A stretch of 11,876 nt of DNA from Amoebophrya sp. AT5.2 (GCA_005223375.1 RXOD01005943.1:1-11876); one strand, 5' to 3'. Shown: positions 1 to 8,495, numbered from the stretch's first letter. Numbers and translations are program-made. The notes: a model not told the origin generated them from the letters alone.

Positions 1-1
1 A

Positions 2-118
2 CCCGATACGAACCACGCGAACCACAGATACGCGTCCGTTGCTCCGGCTCCGTACGAGGGAAAGCACATACCATCGCAGCTCCGTGCACCGCGTCCAGGT
101 GGGACGTCGGATCTATGA
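2..118 (+). CDS. possible 3' end of an upstream gene (partial)
   Basis: The frame beginning at base 2 is open from the window edge to a TGA at 116-118 and reads as a short Pro/Ala/His-rich tail ending in Gly-Thr-Ser-Asp-Leu. Its third codon positions are mostly G or C, like the certain exons further on, and the DNA becomes AT-rich right after the stop, as expected for a 3' UTR. It is on the same strand as the other genes. No family is recognisable in 38 codons, and the neighbouring frames are also open over this length, so this is a weak call based on composition and position. It could be simple spacer. Confidence 0.27.
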   Translation, partial: PDTNHANHRYASVAPAPYEGKHIPSQLRAPRPGGTSDL

Positions 119-440
119 CAAGGAAGTCACTGCAAGATCTTTTTCATTTTTCTGGATGGTGTATCATGTCCCTGCTTTTTATTCATCCGCAAGCGCATAT
201 GATAGATTTATTGGTATATTGGGACTAATTGATTCGCAATAGCAGCCGCGGCATCTTTAGATTTGGAATTGGATTAACTGACCTTGACCAAAATGATCCA
301 CTTTCTTAAGTTTGCGTCCCACTTTACTCTACTCCGACGAGACGACGAGCTACGCTGAATTACCTGCGCATGATCCGCCTAAATATCGGATCCAAAAAAA
401 TATATCAAGAGTAGGGCTTGTCGCGTCAACATGGGCCAAA
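119..440. other. spacer / 5' flank of the PX-domain gene
   Basis: The first 150 bases are AT-rich with T runs, which fits a 3' UTR. The remainder leads into the ATG at 441. No TATA box, tRNA or repeat was recognised. A second ATG at 431, in a different frame and 10 bases upstream of the chosen start, is the only notable feature close to the gene. The reading frame of the gene is open back to about 312 but without another ATG. Confidence 0.5.
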
Positions 441-3384
441 ATGAGTGCGAGAACTCGCATCGTGGACTTCTGCTCGTCCTCCGAGCATCATGATGCCAGC
501 CCTGGGGGTGGCAACCAGCTGGAGTACAAGATTGTTCTTCAGAAGGGTTCCTTCGCGTGGACCGTGCGCCGGCGATACGCCGACTTCGAGAGTGTGTGGC
601 AGCGGCTGAAACTGGCCGATGACGACTTCCCCGGCCGGGAGCCGCTGTGGCAGCGCTGGCTGGGCACCAACCACATGCGGGCGCGATTCTTCGATGAGCG
701 CACGAAGGACCTCCGGAGATGCGCGGAAGTCCTGCTGGGAGGAAAGTGGGAAGACGAACAGGCAGTGCAAATGCTGTTCCAGATCGGAAACTTCCCGAAG
801 CCGAGCCCACCGGAAACGGTACGAGTGCGCCCGCTCATGACCGTCGGAAGGGGAGGCGCCGCAGGCGGAGGGGGTGCATCAACAGGAGCTGTGGCGCTCA
901 AAGTATCGATGAGTATTGCTGTCTTCAAATTATCGGAATTCTACTTTTTATTTTATTCGATACCGCAGACACATCATCGAACACTCGTCGACCACACCAC
1001 GCTGTAGTTGGTGTTCGTGCTGTGAGTAAAGAGGCCTCGCTTGCTACAGCAACTGCACTCTCCCTGCTGTTGGATCGCAGATAGAACTCGACGCTTCGGC
1101 GAGCGACAGTGCAGGCGAGCCGGACACTGTGGTAGTGGAGGCCGTCCCGATGTCGGCTTCTGGGCAGCAGCCTTCGTCTCCGCAGTCCCAGTCCACCTTA
1201 TCCAGTCGCAGGCGGCACCTCCGCATCGACCTCGCGAAGTCTTCCTCAGACGACATCTTCCCGGGCGCCTCCACGTCCTCTGACGTCGGCGGGGACCTGG
1301 ACTTGGTGCGGTCCGATCCCTCACTGGCGAGCGCGTTCGCGGGCGGACGGGGAGGTGGAGGTCCATCAGAGGGAGAAACTGATGCAGGAGGCGCTGGAAG
1401 TCCGACAACTACCACAGCTACTACGACCCCGCCATCGTCCCCTTCGTCCCGTGCCCCTCCTACGACTACCACTACCGTCGTGTATACGAGGCTGTCAGAC
1501 CTGGAGCCGGACGTTTTTTACCAGATTTTCGTGCAGACGGAGATTCGAATCCTCCGGCTGCGGTCGGCCGCTGCGGTTGTCACGGCGTTCGCGCCGTCAA
1601 AAAGTGAGAGGGACTCCTTGTCCAAGAGCAGCGAAGCAGCGATCGACCTCACGACGGGGGCAAGCAGGAGCACAAGCCGGGCTGCCGCGCCTGCCGTGGA
1701 CGACGTAGAGGTAGACCCTTCTGCTGCGGCCGCGGCCACAAAAACGACCCAGGGAACGACGGACGACGACTTCGACGACGAGCTAGCCGCGAACGTGCGG
1801 CGAGTAGAGGAAAGTATCCGCATGCTGGAGGAGCTCGACCTCGAGACGTCTCGAAAAGAAGAAGAAGAAGAACGCAAACGAGAGGAGCTGCTGCGCGAAG
1901 GAGCTGCTGAAGATGTAGTAGGCGAAGATGTTGACGCAGTGCTTGTGGTTGCGGGGAAGCGAAAAGCCGGGAGCGGAGTGGACCATCAAGAACAAGAATC
2001 GTCCGACGAGGCATCTCTTTGCTCGGAGGGTGCTGCTAGTCGTGGATACCAGCACGACCGGGAGCAAACGCTGACCGACAGCAACTGTGTGTCGCCTCGG
2101 ACGAGCGTCGTCGACAGGGATCAACTACACGAAAGGGAAAAAAGCCGCGAAGGAGAAGCTGCTGCTGCAGCTGCTCATTCGAATACGAAAGCCACTGCGG
2201 CGGAGCGCGCGAGCGCGCGGCGACTGAGCAAGCAGGCGGCACGGCAAGTCCGTCGGTCTGAGATGGAGCGGCTGCGACACAAAGGCAGCGTCGCCGAGGA
2301 CTACGTGCGCGGCGTAGAGGTGAAGAAATCCCGCGCCATCGAGAAAAACCCGTACCGGTTCACGAAAGACGGCGACTTCGTCCTACAGGTGGAAGAGGAC
2401 AAGAACGACCCCGATTGCCTGATCGGGAATGCAGCTAGTACCGTGGTTTTTCCGCCAACATCGAACGACTCTTCGCGCACCAACAGCGTGGCACCGACGC
2501 CGCTGACGGGTGGAGGTGCTGCCCCGGGCAGCGGTTTTCTACCGCCAGCACCAGCGGTCTCGGTCGACAGCAGCGCGGGGGTGGCGCAGCAGCAGCCGGA
2601 AGTCGAAGCCAGTGCAAGTAGAGCGCCAAGCAAAGACAAAGAGAATGAGAAAGAGAACAAAGCCGCTGATCTAGAAGATCATGTTCCCACCCCGAGCGAA
2701 AGCGAAGGCGCGGCTCCTGGAGGGCGTGGGGAAGAAGAAAATGACCTGGACCACGAACAATCGCGTCGGGTGAGCAAGGGCAACCTCGACCAGACCCGGC
2801 GGCAAGAGGCGATGCGGAAGGTGATCTTCGATCTGCGGTCCGTTGCGGACTGGATTTGCGAGCGCGTCCCCGGCGACGCCGGGGCGCGATACGAAAACGT
2901 GCCCCTGCTGGAAGCGGTGCTGCGGAGCAGTGATACGCTCATCGACCTGGCGCAGAAACTGAAACCAGGTGTCACCGCGCCGGCACACCGCTTCGACAGA
3001 CAAAAAATGGCGGAGGTACGGCGCCGGTCTCTGTCTCCTGCTCTACTTTATTTTTCATGCTACGCTCCTTGTTATCGGATGATCTTGATCAAACCCGAAC
3101 AGATCGACCTGTCTTTCGAGGGGCACGCGCGGGTGAAGCACCAGGTGTTGGAGAACATGGGTGTGTTTCTGAGCCTCTGCGCGACGGAATTCAACGTGAA
3201 CAAGACCTCCCTGTTCACGCCGTTTGACGTCCTGGAAAGCCACCACCGGTTGCAGAACGGAGACTGTGACCTGGCGCTGGAGGCGCGGCTGCGGGCGATT
3301 CTGCGCTGCTTCATCATGCTGTCAAGAAACACGGACGGAGTACTGGTGCCACTAACGCGGGAATACCCAAAAGACTTCGGCTAG
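441..3384 (+). CDS. PX-domain protein, large, low-complexity middle (3 exons)
   Basis: Exons are 441-902, 1081-3015 and 3103-3384 (stop TAG), giving about 892 residues. Residues 4-120 are a PX (phox homology) domain: a first strand at 4-12, then Tyr29 to Val42, the hallmark Arg-Arg-Arg-Tyr-Ala-Asp-Phe at 43-49, a Pro-containing loop near 64-68, and helix residues Phe83-Phe84...Arg87...Leu91. Known PX domains bind phosphoinositides such as PI3P and direct proteins to endosomal membranes; the same role is inferred here. The Pro-rich membrane loop is degenerate. Residues about 155-285 are Ser/Thr/Pro/Gly-rich. About 288-345 looks ordered. About 382-432 is a Glu/Arg coiled-coil candidate. About 524-600 is basic and then ordered. 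About 723-892 is an ordered region I do not recognise. No BAR domain or membrane segment is visible. The start at 441 is chosen because it is the first in-frame ATG and sits just before the first PX strand; an additional 5' exon cannot be excluded. Confidence 0.78.
903..1080 (+). other. PX gene intron 1 (178 bp, phase 0)
   Basis: The donor is AAA|GTATCG and the acceptor is ATCGCAG|ATAGAA. Frame +3 of exon 1 degenerates into hydrophobic nonsense after 902, while frame +1 is open from 1030. Only this GT/AG pair in the area joins the two frames at phase 0. The interior is T-rich (positions 945-960). Confidence 0.72.
3016..3102 (+). other. PX gene intron 2 (87 bp, phase 0, stop-free)
   Basis: The donor is GAG|GTACGG and the acceptor is CGAACAG|ATCGAC. 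The interior carries a long pyrimidine-rich run (3027-3055 and 3063-3073). The length is a multiple of three and there is no in-frame stop, so the frame stays open if it is retained. The translated interior is rich in Cys, Tyr and Ser, unlike the polar flanks. It is called an intron from the splice signals and composition; it could instead be coding. Confidence 0.6.
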
Positions 3385-3394
3385 CACTAGCAGA

Positions 3395-3419
3395 AATAAA
3401 TCAAAGAATAATGAATAAA
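3395..3419 (+). terminator. candidate polyadenylation signals for PX gene
   Basis: AATAAA occurs at 3395-3400 and at 3414-3419, the first only 10 bases after the stop codon. Such hexamers mark cleavage sites in many eukaryotes. In dinoflagellate-type genomes they are not reliably used, so function is only inferred. Confidence 0.35.
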
Positions 3420-3912
3420 TGCGTCGATATGATCTTCATCGTCGTGGCCACGACGTCGCCATATGTGCATGTATTCACGCTCGATGCATGCAAAAACGCA
3501 CGAGGAAACCGAATCCGAGACCGCACAAGGTCAGGCACTGGAAGCAAAAGAGTCGTGACAATAATACCAATATTTTATCTGCAGCAGCCTGCACCTGCAG
3601 CAAGAAAGTGCAGGATTGGTTTTTCGTGTAGCAGCCGAGCGCGAGCACGAGCGTCACTCTCACTGAGGCGCAAGACCGCACAAGTTCGAGTGAACGCGTT
3701 CGGCAGAAAAAGCCAAGCGTGCAGTTTTTTGGCGACAGCGTTCGTTTCTTCATCACTCAGGATCAAATGTTGGAATGGTTGTTCTTCTTCTTTGGAAACG
3801 GCTTTGCATGGAGGGACGGGCCCCTCGTCCATTGCGGCTCACAACGACGCACGCGCAGCAATCAAAGCGAATACGTAAATCTAAATGGTACAACTTGACA
3901 ACGAACAACTGG

Positions 3913-3964
3913 GTACCGGTACTGTACTTTCGTGGCTTTAGCTAAGCTCACTGCTTCTAGAAGC
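3913..3964. repeat. cluster of three perfect palindromes upstream of aldolase
   Basis: GTACCGGTAC (3913-3922), TTAGCTAA (3938-3945, within a near-perfect longer palindrome) and GCTTCTAGAAGC (3953-3964) lie within 52 bases, 143-194 bases before the aldolase ATG. They could be dimeric factor sites in the promoter. The evidence is sequence symmetry and position only. Confidence 0.35.
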
Positions 3965-4106
3965 ATCTCGAAGATAGAACCAACAGTGATACGAATCAAT
4001 ATCTGCCGCGTCCGCGGGTTAGTTACGTACTCTCGTAGAGAACAACTAGAAGAACACTCGCACACCCGCCCGTAAATAGAAATACAGATCGAAGATCATT
4101 CTTTGG

Positions 4107-6009
4107 ATGGGTTCTATTGCCGAAAAGAAGATGCCGAAGCTGTCGCAAGAAGTGTGCAAAGAGCTGGTGGAGAACGCCAACAAAATCGCCGCTCCGGGCA
4201 AAGGCATCCTCGCCGCGGATGAGTCCACCGGAACCATCGGGAAGCGGTTCGACTCCGTCGCCGTCGAGAACAACGAGGCCAACCGCTCCTTCTACCGAGG
4301 ACTCCTCTTCTCCACCAAAGGTGCGCCTTTTGCCTGTGCTTGTGATCATGCGCGCTAACACACACTAATACTACTGGTCGTAACTTGTGAGTCATAAATA
4401 TGTTTGCCCCCACCTACTAGTCGTGTTTGCATAAATTGCTGGCTCCTGTTGCGCTTGTTCCTTGCTGAATGCTGATGTGCTTGGACTACAACTTAGACCT
4501 CACTTCCGCGTACTTCGACCTCCTTCTAGTTCGTTGTAGGAAAAATTTTTCAGGCGTTGGGCAGTACATTTCGGGGGCGATTCTGTACGAGGAGACGCTG
4601 TACCAGAAGGACCCGAGTGGCGTGCCGATGACCGACTTGCTGGCCGCTGAAGGCATCCTGCCAGGTATAACTGGCCGTGTACTTCTAACTTGGAGTCAGT
4701 TCTTGTTCTTTGTAGTTGTTTGCTGGGCCGTGTCGTGATCTACAACGAACTCGAACAACGTCTAATTTTGGTAAATATCAATTCATCTGCAGGCATCAAG
4801 GTCGACAAGGGTCTGGTCGACCTGATGGGCACGGACGGCGAGAAGTCTACGCAGGGTCTCGACGGCCTGGCGAAGAGGTGTCAGGACTATTACAAGGCCG
4901 GAGCGAGATTCGCCAAGTGGCGGGCAGTGCTGACCATCGACCAGGCAACGGGTACAGCTATTAAGGCTATTGACTTACTAAGTTTAGTACGGCTACATTA
5001 TGTTCTGTCATGCTCATGCCGCCCCGCCGAGGACGGTTCAATATGTTGAAAGAATACTTTCGCACCATCCAATTCCAACATCCCGATCTCCGGTCAAACA
5101 GGCAAGCCTTCGAACCTTTCCATTCAAGAGACGGCGCACACACTGGCCCGGTATGCCAGTATCTGCCAGGAAAACAAGATTGTGCCGATCGTGGAACCCG
5201 AAATCATGCAGGACGGCACCCACTCCATCGAAGTTGCAGCGGAGTGCACAGAGAGGGTAACTACTTCTAGTACCACTCATTTGAGTCTAGATCTAGTATA
5301 CTCTATGGACCATCCCGCGCATTTGAGTCTAGATCTAGTATACTCTAAGTAACGTTTCAAAAAAACATTTCGTAATCATCATGACGGCCATTGCTACTTG
5401 CGTCTGTGTACCCCAGGTGTTGGCCGCAACCTTTAAGGCCCTTGCGGACCACAAGATTTTGCTCGAAGGATGCCTCCTCAAGCCGAACATGGTAACGCCG
5501 GGCAGCGAGAACCCGAACTGGAACACTGAGGAGATCGCCTACATGACCGTCCGCACGCTCCAGAGAACTGTACCTACCAGGAACTCCTACAGATCTTATC
5601 GCACGCTCCTATTGCTTCTTTCTCGTTGTATTGTTCCTCTTCCTACTTTTGGTTTTGATTGTCCAAATACATACCCGCACGACGACCACACCGACTCCAG
5701 GTTCCGCCGGCGCTGGTTGGGGTGATGTTTCTGTCTGGCGGGCAGAGTGAGGAGGACGCTTCTCTGAACCTGAACGCTATGAACGCTCTGGACATGAAGA
5801 AGCCGTGGAAGCTGTCGTTCTCCTACGGCCGCGCCCTCCAGGCGTCGGTGTTGAAGGCGTGGGGCGGGAAGCCCGAGAACAAGGAGAAAGCGCAGGCGGC
5901 GCTGATGCTCCGCGCGAAGGCGAATGGAGAAGCCCAGCTCGGTAAGTACGCCGGATCCGCCAACGGCGAAGGAAAAGAAAGTCTCTTCGTAAAGGGGTAC
6001 GTGTATTAG
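4107..6009 (+). CDS. class I fructose-bisphosphate aldolase (6 exons)
   Basis: This enzyme cleaves fructose 1,6-bisphosphate to dihydroxyacetone phosphate and glyceraldehyde 3-phosphate in glycolysis, and does the reverse in gluconeogenesis, through a lysine Schiff base. Exons are 4107-4320, 4554-4664, 4793-4951, 5102-5256, 5417-5569 and 5701-6009 (stop TAG), joining in frame to 366 residues; family members are near 363. Signatures in order: AADEST with Asp38; KVDKG at Lys111; AKWR with Lys150; VEPE with Glu193; LLKPNM with the Schiff-base Lys235 (codon 5480-5482); LSGGQS with Ser276; YGRALQ with Arg308; and the conserved C-terminal Tyr366. The N-terminus begins Met-Gly-Ser-Ile-Ala-Glu and shows no signal or plastid transit peptide, so a cytosolic location is inferred. 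By eye the sequence resembles plant and protist cytosolic class I forms. No key residue is missing. Confidence 0.97.
4321..4553 (+). other. aldolase intron 1 (233 bp, phase 1)
   Basis: The donor is AAAG|GTGCGC and the acceptor is TTTTTCAG|GCGTTG. It splits a glycine codon (Gly72) and joins Ser-Thr-Lys to Val-Gly-Gln-Tyr, matching aldolase homology. The frame hits a stop 12 codons into the intron. A perfect palindrome of five A and five T (4541-4550) abuts the acceptor. Confidence 0.93.
4665..4792 (+). other. aldolase intron 2 (128 bp, phase 1)
   Basis: The donor is CCAG|GTATAA and the acceptor is TCTGCAG|GCATCA. It splits the glycine codon before Ile-Lys-Val-Asp-Lys-Gly, restoring the conserved motif. 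The interior is T-rich. Confidence 0.95.
4952..5101 (+). other. aldolase intron 3 (150 bp, phase 1)
   Basis: The donor is ACGG|GTACAG and the acceptor is AAACAG|GCAAGC. It splits a glycine codon (Gly162) and joins Asp-Gln-Ala-Thr-Gly to Lys-Pro-Ser-Asn-Leu-Ser, as in aldolases. The frame remains open through most of the intron and stops at 5047-5049. Confidence 0.94.
5257..5416 (+). other. aldolase intron 4 (160 bp, phase 0)
   Basis: The donor is GAGAGG|GTAACT and the acceptor is TACCCCAG|GTGTTG. It joins Thr-Glu-Arg to Val-Leu-Ala-Ala. It carries the 28-bp duplicated sequence listed separately. Confidence 0.94.
5278..5347. repeat. 28-bp direct repeat with internal palindrome in aldolase intron 4
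   Basis: Two identical 28-base copies lie at 5278-5305 and 5320-5347, offset by 42 bases with a 14-base spacer. Each holds the palindrome CTAGATCTAG followed by AGTATACT, also a palindrome. The identity is exact, so duplication is recent or maintained. Function is unknown. Confidence 0.9.
5570..5700 (+). other. aldolase intron 5 (131 bp, phase 0)
   Basis: The donor is GAACT|GTACCT and the acceptor is GACTCCAG|GTTCCG. It joins Gln-Arg-Thr to Val-Pro-Pro-Ala-Leu-Val-Gly. A long pyrimidine tract covers about 5603-5650. The intron has no stop in the incoming frame; retention would end translation at 5723-5725, just inside exon 6. Confidence 0.94.
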
Positions 6010-6122
6010 AGGAAGTTGAGGTTTAGTTTTTTACTGAACAGCAGGTGGAGAGATTGAGCTAGGAGGAACTATCAAGAATCGTCTTGTTTCACCGAAGAAG
6101 ATAGAGGGAACTACAGCAGATG

Positions 6123-6128
6123 AATAAA
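6123..6128 (+). terminator. candidate polyadenylation signal for aldolase
   Basis: An AATAAA lies 114 bases after the aldolase stop codon, in AT-rich sequence. Use is inferred from position. Confidence 0.35.
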
Positions 6129-6814
6129 ATGCGTTGTACTTTACGGATGTTGATCCAACCAACTGGTACTGGTGCTCATGCTCCTGAGGTCTCCGCTACG
6201 AGACGCAGAAAGGTGGTATGGATACGATAGATAAGATGCGACCACTAGACCTGCGCAGCCCGGTGGAATTTACGATGGATACGTAAGTTAGTATCTGTTT
6301 GTTTCCAATTCCATTTGAAGGAGATATAGGACTACTTAAACTTAGGAAGGTGGTCGTCCTCCATGTCATGGTTCTGAGGACTGGTGAGACTCTACTAAAG
6401 TACGTAGTGTATCCAGTACCAGTCGAATTGCGCTCGCATGAACACTTCTGCTCCGCTTCCTTGCTATGATGTCATAGAAGCAATCTGTACTCGCCGCCGG
6501 CTTCGACCGACAGCGACACGCACCGATCTGCAAGCGACAGCTCCTTCCAATAGAAGAGGTAGCGACATGAGGTCTGAAAGAAAGACAAAAAGCGAGATGA
6601 AAGTTCCTGTAACGTATTGAGATCATCAACAGCTACGACTTTTTCACAACGTACGTGGTTCGAGCCTTGGCTTGAAATGACGGGAAGCAGTCTGGTGAAA
6701 AACCTAGGTACCGCGACGACATAGATGGAGAGTTTTTCATAGTTTTCACTTCAGGATGCTCGAGACGCGAGTAGTATCTTCCGGCTAGATGTTGCTTGGA
6801 TTTTCCCAAATGAA

Positions 6815-6844
6815 CACCGCCGTGGCTTCTATTGGACGGCGGTG
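6815..6844. repeat. GC-rich inverted repeat (hairpin)
   Basis: CACCGCCGT at 6815-6823 pairs perfectly with ACGGCGGTG at 6836-6844 around a 12-base loop. A nine-pair stem of mostly G-C pairs in an otherwise mixed region could mark a structured RNA or part of a degraded element. No known RNA family was recognised. Confidence 0.6.
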
Positions 6845-7411
6845 CCACCCGGCGACAATCGCTTTTCGCTCTCGGCATCAGACGTTCAAGACCAGCACAC
6901 ACGACACCGTAACTGCGACACAAACATCGGTCAAATAAACAAGGTCGCCCGCCTGATGAAATGAGCAGCGCCGCATTATAATTTGTGATGTGCGTCATCT
7001 GCTGGTATAACGCAGCAGCTGCTTGCGGTTCTGCTCCTGTTCGTACGAGTGTCAGGCTCCTTGTTCGGTACTGACCACGCAGATCGACTGACGTTACTTC
7101 TCCGATCTTCGTGAAGACGTTTGCAAATCAACAAAGAGATCACGCACCACAACCCGGTCGCCCGCGCTGATCATCACACTGCGTTTTTCTTTTGTATTGA
7201 GCACGATCGATGGATCTGTGCACTGAACACCGATCAGATTGGCCACAGATCTACGAGATCCCAGCGCCGGGTCGCAAGCTTCTCTCGTGCTAGTAGTTGA
7301 TCATACATACTGTTTTAGTGGTCACTCTCGAGAACGCGACAACGAGTTCGAGAACGACCTCCAATAATATTGAAAATTGCTATAATTGAGATGAGAAAGT
7401 ATGTAAAAATC

Positions 7412-7429
7412 AATGATGTCCAGGTGGCT
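7412..7429. repeat. 18-bp direct repeat, copy 1
   Basis: AATGATGTCCAGGTGGCT here is repeated exactly at 7993-8010, 581 bases away. The flanks do not align, so it looks like a short shared motif rather than a long duplication. Confidence 0.8.
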
Positions 7430-7992
7430 CCTTCGCCCGCTGCATGAGGCTCCCGCCATTTCATTTACACCTCCTACTTCCAACTGCAACGTTAAACGGC
7501 TTACCCACAATTAGCACTGGCTTCTACCTTGGCGCCTTTCCATCAGCCCTACGGTACCCGCCTCATTTCATGTAACCTGTTCCATCTTCGTATCTCACTA
7601 GCTCTACCATCGGCTATGTGATTATTGGTATTTGATGGTACTTGCTCATCTTGAAAGGACACCTTGTGTGTCATATTTCTTTGCATGTGCCGCTCTTTCA
7701 ACGCGTGGGGCATTCTATGAAACCGGTTCGCCTCGCGTATTTGCGTCGAACTTCAACGTCACCCTGCACTTCGACACCGCCGGCGGTTTCTTGAGTTCAC
7801 TTGACGAGGGACCAATTCTTGAGTCGGACTATTCCAGGTCACCTCGATGATTTCCTTTAAATCACAACGATAGGATCACTGCCAGTTTCTTAGAACTGCC
7901 TATCGCACCCAACTCTTGTCGGCTGGTCCCATCCCGGCCGCGTTGCTCGTGTCCACGGTGAAGGTGACTCTCCCTTTTCACTGTCGCATAAT

Positions 7993-8010
7993 AATGATGT
8001 CCAGGTGGCT
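7993..8010. repeat. 18-bp direct repeat, copy 2
   Basis: This is an exact second copy of the 18-base sequence at 7412-7429, in the same orientation. Confidence 0.8.
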
Positions 8011-8495
8011 GCAGTGGCTTTCTTCCTTCATATTCTACCTCGATTTGAGTTGAAGCTGCACCTGCAGACACCATTTTCCTTACAATTACACCGTTACGTA
8101 TCTATTAGTTGCTTGTCTTTCTGTGTGTTTGTTTTTTCGAACGACTTTTTGAGCCATTGTTTAAAGTAACCACCTCTCGACCACGACAAACCTCCACGAC
8201 AGCTTCGTATTCCTTTGACTACCACAACGAATCAGAAGCATGACATCGAAAGTAGAAGTTGTTCATGCTAATAGTAATACCGCTAGTAGAAGCTGTGCTT
8301 TCTTTTTCGTTTTCGCGCGACCACGACACTACGAGAACTAGTAAGTCGTGGCCCTCGCCCATTTTATTTGAAGCTTTCTTGACTGCGCCGCCCTGCGTTT
8401 GCCCTCCCAGGCGGCGATCTCAAGTGCTCAACGAACTGACTAGTACTGGTCCACGTCCAACTACATATTAGCCATTATATTGGTTACAACGAATT

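Larger units (their letters stand above)
3385..4106. other. spacer between PX gene and aldolase gene
   Basis: This holds the PX gene 3' UTR and the aldolase upstream region. Two AATAAA hexamers lie 10-35 bases after the PX stop. A 12-base motif, CTGCACCTGCAG, at 3589-3600 occurs again at 8056-8067. A frame of 155 codons crosses 3411-3878, but its product is compositionally unlike the real genes here and I do not call it. Palindromes at 3913-3964 are listed separately. No TATA box or tRNA was seen. An ATACAG at about 4082-4087 could be a splice or trans-splice acceptor in the 5' UTR, which is speculative. Confidence 0.5.

Noticed and set aside
379..928. Three minus-strand open frames over the PX domain
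   Set aside because: The + strand frame encodes a recognisable PX domain. The minus frames are GC-driven shadows.
1541..1560. tRNA T-arm-like sequence around GATTCGAATC
   Set aside because: It is a short palindrome inside a well-supported exon, with no acceptor or anticodon stems around it.
1858..1875. GAA triplet run as a microsatellite locus
   Set aside because: It encodes part of a glutamate-rich coiled coil in frame. The run is short and needs no separate call.
3411..3878. 155-codon open frame in the spacer after the PX gene
   Set aside because: Its composition is rich in Arg, Ser and Cys with no codon bias like the real exons. It overlaps the likely 3' UTR and resembles no family.
6858..6885. 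Resemblance to the 5' end of U2 snRNA (ATCGCTT...CGG)
   Set aside because: Only a dozen bases are similar. The branch-point-recognition sequence and the Sm site expected downstream are absent.
6633..6998. 121-codon minus-strand open frame
   Set aside because: There is no recognisable motif, codon bias is weak, and it is interrupted by the GC-rich inverted repeat.
6953..7075. Possible C/D-box snoRNA (TGATGA followed by CTGA)
   Set aside because: The boxes are too far apart, there is no terminal stem, and such short motifs are frequent by chance.
7862..8074. 70-codon minus-strand open frame with a plausible start
   Set aside because: It is somewhat coding-like near its start but has no homology that I recognise and no supporting context. 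It contains one copy of the 18-bp repeat.
7891..8170. About 90-codon stop-free + strand frame without a start codon
   Set aside because: This length is expected by chance in 2.7 kb over six frames, and the second half has no coding-like composition.
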